Source: Vreelandella halophila
GTDB lineage: Bacteria > Pseudomonadota > Gammaproteobacteria > Pseudomonadales > Oleiphilaceae
Assembly (NCBI RefSeq): GCF_009856365.1
Contig: NZ_WMEX01000012.1
Span: 1 to 36,880, forward strand
Direction of reading: 5' to 3'
Length of the DNA: 36,880 bases
The notes beneath the pieces are model-generated. The model saw only the letters and a list, made by a program, of their open reading frames with translations, had not been told where the DNA came from and ran no database searches. Numbering within the stretch: position 1 is the stretch's first letter; each line of letters begins with the position of its first letter. The translations under genes and the position numbers were made by a program. Of the stretch, positions 33,360 to 36,880 are shown in pieces.

Positions 33360-33379
33360 GCGACAAGTTATGTCGCTCT
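33360..33379 (-). promoter_or_regulatory. Inverted repeat shared with the central operon (copy 2)
   Basis: The coding strand reads AGAGCGACA-TAACT-TGTCGC, with perfect six-base arms (GCGACA/TGTCGC), about 40 bases before the start codon of the leucine-rich-like gene. The left arm with its AGAG flank, the five-base spacing and the right arm repeat the sequence found upstream of the SNF2 helicase gene. It is a candidate operator of one shared regulator. Confidence 0.5.
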
Positions 33380-33560
33380 CAGGTCTAGCTTTAATCACAC
33401 TCGTGCGAAACTGCGTGGATCAAGGAGTTGCCCTTTCCATAGGCTGGACTTACCCCAAAGCGTTAATCTCTTCCAACGGATAGCGGAAAACTTGGAAGCA
33501 CTACCTTCGAGGATAGTGCTTTGACTCAGTCAAAAGCGACCGAGTGAAGGTCAATCCCAC

Positions 33561-35141
33561 CTACTGCGCGCCCTGCTTGAATATATTCCGGAGGTTCTCG
33601 ATGTACTCGCCGTGCCCACCCACGCACGCTGATACATCTATGTTGCGTACTTTTGAATTGTAGATTGGGTTGCGGCCAACCGGCTTTCCCCGACAGAGCT
33701 CTCCGGCCGTGTAAAGGTATTTCAAAACATCGTCATTCTCAGAGTAATAGTTCCAAATATTGCCATTTACGGCTCCAGATACAGCACTCCAATCGATGTT
33801 CTCGTCTGCTTGTTCCGCCTCCGCTCGAACATCGTCGTCCTTGGAACAATTGGTGTCTACTGCCCCCCCTAAAAGGTGGGCCTCCTCGACGAAGATCCCC
33901 TTCTCCTCCTTCGCCTGATTCAGCGCATTCAGACAGAAATAGATCACACGTGCTCCTAATGAATGGCCTACAAGGACATAACGCCGATCCGTTCTGGCAA
34001 TCAGATCTGCAAGTATTGCCCCGGTTTCCATAGCCTTCACTCGTGCAATGGACCAAGGGTTACTGGCAATCCCTAGAGCACTCAGAGCGGCGCCCACTGG
34101 CAAGGCTGCACTCGCCGCATTTTTGAATCCTCTCACGCCAAACTTACTCATTCCGGCCCAAGCTGCTGGCCCAGCAGAAGACTGACCGATATCCAGAAGC
34201 CTTTTCGACTCCCACTGCAGATGCACGATCCTCTGGTCACTAAAAAGGTCCACGGTCTCGCGCAACCACTCCAGCGAAGCTGACTGGATCCCCTCCGTAA
34301 GAAATCCATTAATACAGATGACGGTTGGTCCATCACCATCTTTCAATTTTTCAGTGTCAAAACCGTCAACATCGCCAAAATAACCATTGGCGAGAGCACC
34401 TCCCTGTTTACCCCCCAGCGCGGCCCCTGTTGCGGTGACGACACCTACCCCGCCAGCCATACCCCACCCACCTGAGGCAACAGCACCGCCGCCCAGTACC
34501 GCGAGGCCCTTACTGGTTGCTGCAGCACCCGAAAGGCCGTAGAAAGAGCCAACAGCCGCACCGGCTGCCGGCGCAGCAACAACCGCCAGCGGCGCTATAA
34601 TGGCAGCACTACCAACCATGCCTGCCGCAGTGGTACTGATTGTTCTGAAATTGCGTCCCTCACGTTCAAAGATGGGTTTAAATTCTGTAATCTCACCTAA
34701 CGTGTCATTGAGATGTTCAAAGTTGGCGACTGTACCTGAATGAACAGCACAGAACTGGTTTTCCCAACCCCAGGGAAACTCCGGCTCCGTCTCCCTCGTA
34801 TTTCCATCTGCGTCGGTCTGCCCCTCAACCTCCGCTGTGTTTCGAAACTTCGCGTAGTTATTGCAGGCGCGGCATTTAACAATCTCATTCCCACACCCGT
34901 CACACCGATAAACATTCCGGGAAAAGTTCGAGGACTCGACAGGGGTACAAGCGTGCTTCTCCCAACACCACGAGCAGTAGTTGGGGCCAGTCTCATGGAG
35001 TTTAGAGTCAAAGAGCTCGCCAACACCTTCAGCTGCGGATTCTACGTACTCTGATGCAGACTCAGCCCACTCGGACGCTTGCTCTTTCCACTGCGACGCG
35101 GCGTCGGTCACCTTGTCCCTAAACTTCTGAAAACGGCTCAT
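33561..35141 (-). CDS. Zinc-ribbon alpha/beta hydrolase of DUF726 (TMCO4-like) type
   Basis: The ATG at 35141 has AAGGGG six bases upstream and gives 526 residues. Residues 5-42 are an amphipathic helical stretch (Ala/Glu/Ser/Trp-rich) that could lie on membranes. Residues 56-93 contain CSWC, CDGC and CRAC pairs, i.e. zinc ribbons. Residues about 165-250 are Gly/Ala-rich hydrophobic helices able to enter a bilayer. The catalytic part follows: VICINGFL (about 275-282, oxyanion region), LVGHSLGAR with the nucleophile Ser at about 394, and GGHGEY near the end for the catalytic His. This matches the DUF726 lipase-like family. A membrane-directed lipase or esterase is expected; in a defence island a membrane-damaging effector is plausible but unproven. 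It is a single-gene unit. Confidence 0.82.
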   Translation of the reverse strand: MSRFQKFRDKVTDAASQWKEQASEWAESASEYVESAAEGVGELFDSKLHETGPNYCSWCWEKHACTPVESSNFSRNVYRCDGCGNEIVKCRACNNYAKFRNTAEVEGQTDADGNTRETEPEFPWGWENQFCAVHSGTVANFEHLNDTLGEITEFKPIFEREGRNFRTISTTAAGMVGSAAIIAPLAVVAAPAAGAAVGSFYGLSGAAATSKGLAVLGGGAVASGGWGMAGGVGVVTATGAALGGKQGGALANGYFGDVDGFDTEKLKDGDGPTVICINGFLTEGIQSASLEWLRETVDLFSDQRIVHLQWESKRLLDIGQSSAGPAAWAGMSKFGVRGFKNAASAALPVGAALSALGIASNPWSIARVKAMETGAILADLIARTDRRYVLVGHSLGARVIYFCLNALNQAKEEKGIFVEEAHLLGGAVDTNCSKDDDVRAEAEQADENIDWSAVSGAVNGNIWNYYSENDDVLKYLYTAGELCRGKPVGRNPIYNSKVRNIDVSACVGGHGEYIENLRNIFKQGAQ

Positions 35142-35569
35142 AGATCGCCCCTTGGCATAGTTCACTTATCGCTAAGGACACTATAGACCGAAGAGGTCTT
35201 TATGCCGTTTATAATTGAGATCGTAGTGTCACGTTTCGTAACAGGGACGGTATCCCAAAGATTCACACTGCCTGCTCTCCACCCACTGAGCTGGCACACA
35301 ATCTACTTCCTAGAGCCACAAAGCCTTTACGGGAGGTTCCGAGCTGACTCAGAGCCACTGCCACCTTGCCGACTCAGTCCGGCATCGAATCCAACCGACC
35401 TGCACACAGCACACCTGCGAAAAGGCAAGAGGGTGTACTAAGAGCCGTTCCCCTCGCTCAACTACTAATCCTGAGCAACTTTCCGCTTTTTGAAGACCCC
35501 CGAATTTCGCCTACACTACACGCCATATTTATTGTCCCGAAACAAACAGACAAGCGAGACATAAACACA
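35142..35569. other. Divergent promoter region between the hydrolase and channel genes
   Basis: The two flanking genes diverge here. A hairpin AGACC-GAAGA-GGTCT (about 35187-35201) lies in the hydrolase 5' region, overlapping a TATAGT that may be its -10 box. An open frame at 35202-35441 and the upstream extension of the channel frame (from 35366) lack ribosome binding sites, and I regard them as untranslated. Nothing else is seen. Confidence 0.4.
35490..35517 (+). promoter_or_regulatory. Putative promoter of the channel-like gene
   Basis: TTGAAG (35490-35495) and TACACT (35512-35517) are separated by 16 bases, each matching four of six consensus bases. They lie about 52 bases before the start codon in an AT-rich stretch. 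The call is tentative. Confidence 0.4.
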
Positions 35570-36673
35570 ATGACCCCCTTGACTTGGACCGAAAAGGCCT
35601 TATTCGACCCCGAATCACGGGGGCAGGCATCTGTATTCTTATTTATACTTATACTGATAGTTATATCCATAGTGCAGCTATCAATATCAGCCCAATACAC
35701 AGAATTTTACAACGAAAACAAAGCCGTATTCCTGTATACTGAATGGGCCATAACCCTTATATTTACAGCTGAAACCATTGCCAGAATAATTACAAGGCCC
35801 CGACCCAAAGACTACCTTTTAACCCCATCGTTTTTGATAGATATCTTGGCGATCTTGCCTACTTGGCTTGGTCTCTTTATAAGCGTTGATGGTAAGACCC
35901 TTGCATGGCTTCGGGGTTTTCGCATGATACGCCTTCTACGGACACTCAAATTCGTAAAGCATATTGAGAAACTAGATCACTGGGGGCTATCGCTCATATC
36001 ACGAATTGGTCCATATATGGCTCTTGCATTCTCGATCAAAGCATTATTGATCTATTCAGAAGGGATCGGTTATTGGCCATCAATACCTGGCTTGGGAACA
36101 GTCGTATCGGTAGTGGGTTTTGCCATTGGCGTTCTATTATCTACGAAACTTGCCACTGTCCAGAACAGAATGTATAACTTCGAAGAACAGATAACCAATT
36201 TAATTGGTTCCGCCGAAGCTGCAAAAGCTCACATTAAAGATGCAACCCCGCTAAATAAATGGATCATTGAGATCCACCAGACTATAACCAAACAAAAGCC
36301 CATTACTGACTTTGAAAACGAAAACCAATCCATGAAAGAGTCTTTTGTAAACCAAATACCGGGACCGATTTGGCTTGGACTACACCAGAGCGCCCGACTA
36401 CTTTTACATAAGACAAAAACCAAAACACCAGAAGTCTATGACTCCGCCCTAAAGAATATAACAATAATATACATATCTACCGTAATACTCACGATCCCGG
36501 GACTAACAGGACTTCTAGCATCGTTTCTTGTGGTGTACGTTCTTGGAGGGCTTTTCATTGTAATTGATTCGATGGATTTACCTTACGATCCATCAGAAAA
36601 CGCGTTAATTAACAGTGACCTAAGCACCCTTGAGGAATATATTGAGAGGCAAGGTTTAAGTCCTAATCACTGA
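35570..36673 (+). CDS. Voltage-sensor domain joined to a bestrophin-like channel region
   Basis: The ATG at 35570 is preferred because the protein then begins directly before the first membrane helix; the upstream extension is unlike coding sequence. The 367-aa product has four membrane helices like S1-S4 of voltage-gated channels. S4 reads RGFRMIRLLRTLKFVK, with Arg or Lys about every third residue; S2 ends in an acidic TAETIAR and S3 carries FLIDILAIL. A further hydrophobic stretch and LSTKLATVQNRMYNFEEQI follow, then a C-terminal helix pair with GGLFIVIDSMDLPYDP, reminiscent of DUF4239 bestrophin-like proteins. The classic K+ pore signature TVGYG is absent. It may be an anion or nonselective channel, possibly voltage-gated, a possible membrane-depolarising effector. 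The gene is A+T-rich and isolated. Confidence 0.7.
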   Translation: MTPLTWTEKALFDPESRGQASVFLFILILIVISIVQLSISAQYTEFYNENKAVFLYTEWAITLIFTAETIARIITRPRPKDYLLTPSFLIDILAILPTWLGLFISVDGKTLAWLRGFRMIRLLRTLKFVKHIEKLDHWGLSLISRIGPYMALAFSIKALLIYSEGIGYWPSIPGLGTVVSVVGFAIGVLLSTKLATVQNRMYNFEEQITNLIGSAEAAKAHIKDATPLNKWIIEIHQTITKQKPITDFENENQSMKESFVNQIPGPIWLGLHQSARLLLHKTKTKTPEVYDSALKNITIIYISTVILTIPGLTGLLASFLVVYVLGGLFIVIDSMDLPYDPSENALINSDLSTLEEYIERQGLSPNH

Positions 36674-36695
36674 ATACCATAACGACCAGGGGTGC

Positions 36696-36753
36696 TCACT
36701 TCAGGCCGGCAGGATAAACCAGCTCACAGAGCTGCCGCAGAATCTCATTTTCT
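36696..36753 (-). pseudogene. Possible C-terminal gene fragment cut off by the right-hand IS
   Basis: Immediately outside the IS end the minus strand reads ENEILRQLCELVYPAGLK followed by TGA (36698-36696). This looks like a real protein end that was separated from its start by the insertion at about 36754. It is too short to identify, and chance cannot be excluded. Confidence 0.25.
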
Positions 36754-36880
36754 TGACCTGCCCCCAGTAACTTGACCACTCACTACTTAGTGATGTCCCA
36801 AGTTTTGGGCTTCGATTGCCCGGTTCGATGTTGCGCCGCGAACTCCAGCGGTGTCTGGTATCCCAGACTGGAATGCGGTC
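36754..36880 (-). mobile_element. End of a second IS3-family element, cut by the window edge
   Basis: The element end reads TGACCTGCCCCCAG from 36754 inward, with the TG start of IS3 ends. It contains the end of an orfB-type transposase on the minus strand. The end sequence and the transposase tail differ from the element at 4055-5260, so it is a different IS. The remainder lies outside the window. Confidence 0.65.
36783..36880 (-). CDS. IS3-family transposase OrfB, C-terminal end (partial)
   Basis: The last 31 residues read PHSSLGYQTPLEFAAQH, then RTGQSKPKTWDITK, and stop at a TAG (36785-36783). RPHSSLGYxTPxEFA is the typical end of the OrfB integrase core in the IS2/IS407-like branch of IS3 elements. 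The frame is open to the window edge, so the copy could be intact. Start and catalytic residues lie outside. Confidence 0.8.
   Translation of the reverse strand, partial: PHSSLGYQTPLEFAAQHRTGQSKPKTWDITK

Noticed and set aside
35390-35412. Sequence resembling a tRNA T-arm (ATCGAATCC)
   Set aside because: No acceptor, D or anticodon arms can be formed around it.
35202-35441. Small plus-strand frame between the hydrolase and channel genes
   Set aside because: No ribosome binding site and low-complexity composition; it overlaps the upstream extension of the channel frame, which also appears noncoding.
1-36880. CRISPR array, rRNA or tRNA genes
   Set aside because: No regularly spaced repeats and no rRNA- or tRNA-like sequence were seen on either strand.

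Overview
The window looks like a mobile defence (anti-phage) island from a Gram-negative proteobacterium, most likely a gammaproteobacterium. The grounds are a SecB-type chaperone, lipoprotein signal peptides, IS3/IS66/IS5-type transposon debris and moderately high-GC core genes. I cannot name the genus. Several peripheral genes (1027-2004, 5711-6661, 28032-29307, 35570-36673) look clearly more A+T-rich than the long central genes, which suggests independent acquisition.

Left part (1-7090): two unrecognised plus-strand genes; a minus-strand pair made of a Replication-relaxation/mobilisation-like protein with an upstream cluster of inverted and direct repeats and a translationally coupled coiled-coil lipoprotein; a complete but frameshifted IS3-family element (4055-5260); an unrecognised 316-aa protein; and scars of an IS66-type and an IS5-type transposase (6708-7046) at the edge of the defence block.

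Centre (7091-27447, all minus strand): a nearly gapless operon. In transcription order it encodes an SNF2-type helicase like DISARM DrmD; a 1646-aa Eco57I-like adenine methyltransferase like DISARM DrmMI; a small gene broken by a frameshift; a GmrSD-like DUF262/HNH nuclease; a three-gene toxin-antitoxin-chaperone (TAC) module (MqsR-like toxin, MqsA-like antitoxin with a C-terminal extension, SecB-like chaperone); a 2146-aa DEAD/DEAH helicase with zinc clusters, a DUF1998 signature and a probable PD-(D/E)XK/Vsr-like nuclease domain (similar in layout to Druantia DruE or a DrmA/DrmB fusion); and a RelE-like domain fused to a UvrD-type helicase. Start and stop codons overlap from the chaperone through both last helicases, so the TAC is translationally coupled to the helicases. 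This composite is the main candidate for an undescribed system.

Right part (28032-36880): a second minus-strand operon with four-base start/stop overlaps between its first genes encodes a leucine-rich-like protein, a MoxR-type AAA+ ATPase, a HExxH/VWA protein, a multi-pass membrane protein and a coiled-coil lipoprotein. Its upstream region and that of the central operon share an inverted repeat (AGAGCGACA-N5-TGTCG on the coding strand), hinting at common regulation. Beyond it lie a zinc-ribbon alpha/beta hydrolase of the DUF726 type and a plus-strand membrane protein joining a voltage-sensor domain to a bestrophin-like region. The window ends inside an IS3-family element.

Inferred working model: the methyltransferase marks self DNA; the helicases, the fused nuclease domain and the DUF262 nuclease attack unmodified or modified foreign DNA; the TAC and possibly the RelE domain act as a fail-safe that stops growth; the MoxR/VWA module and the membrane-active proteins are additional conflict systems. 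All functions are assigned from recognisable motifs; no searches were run.
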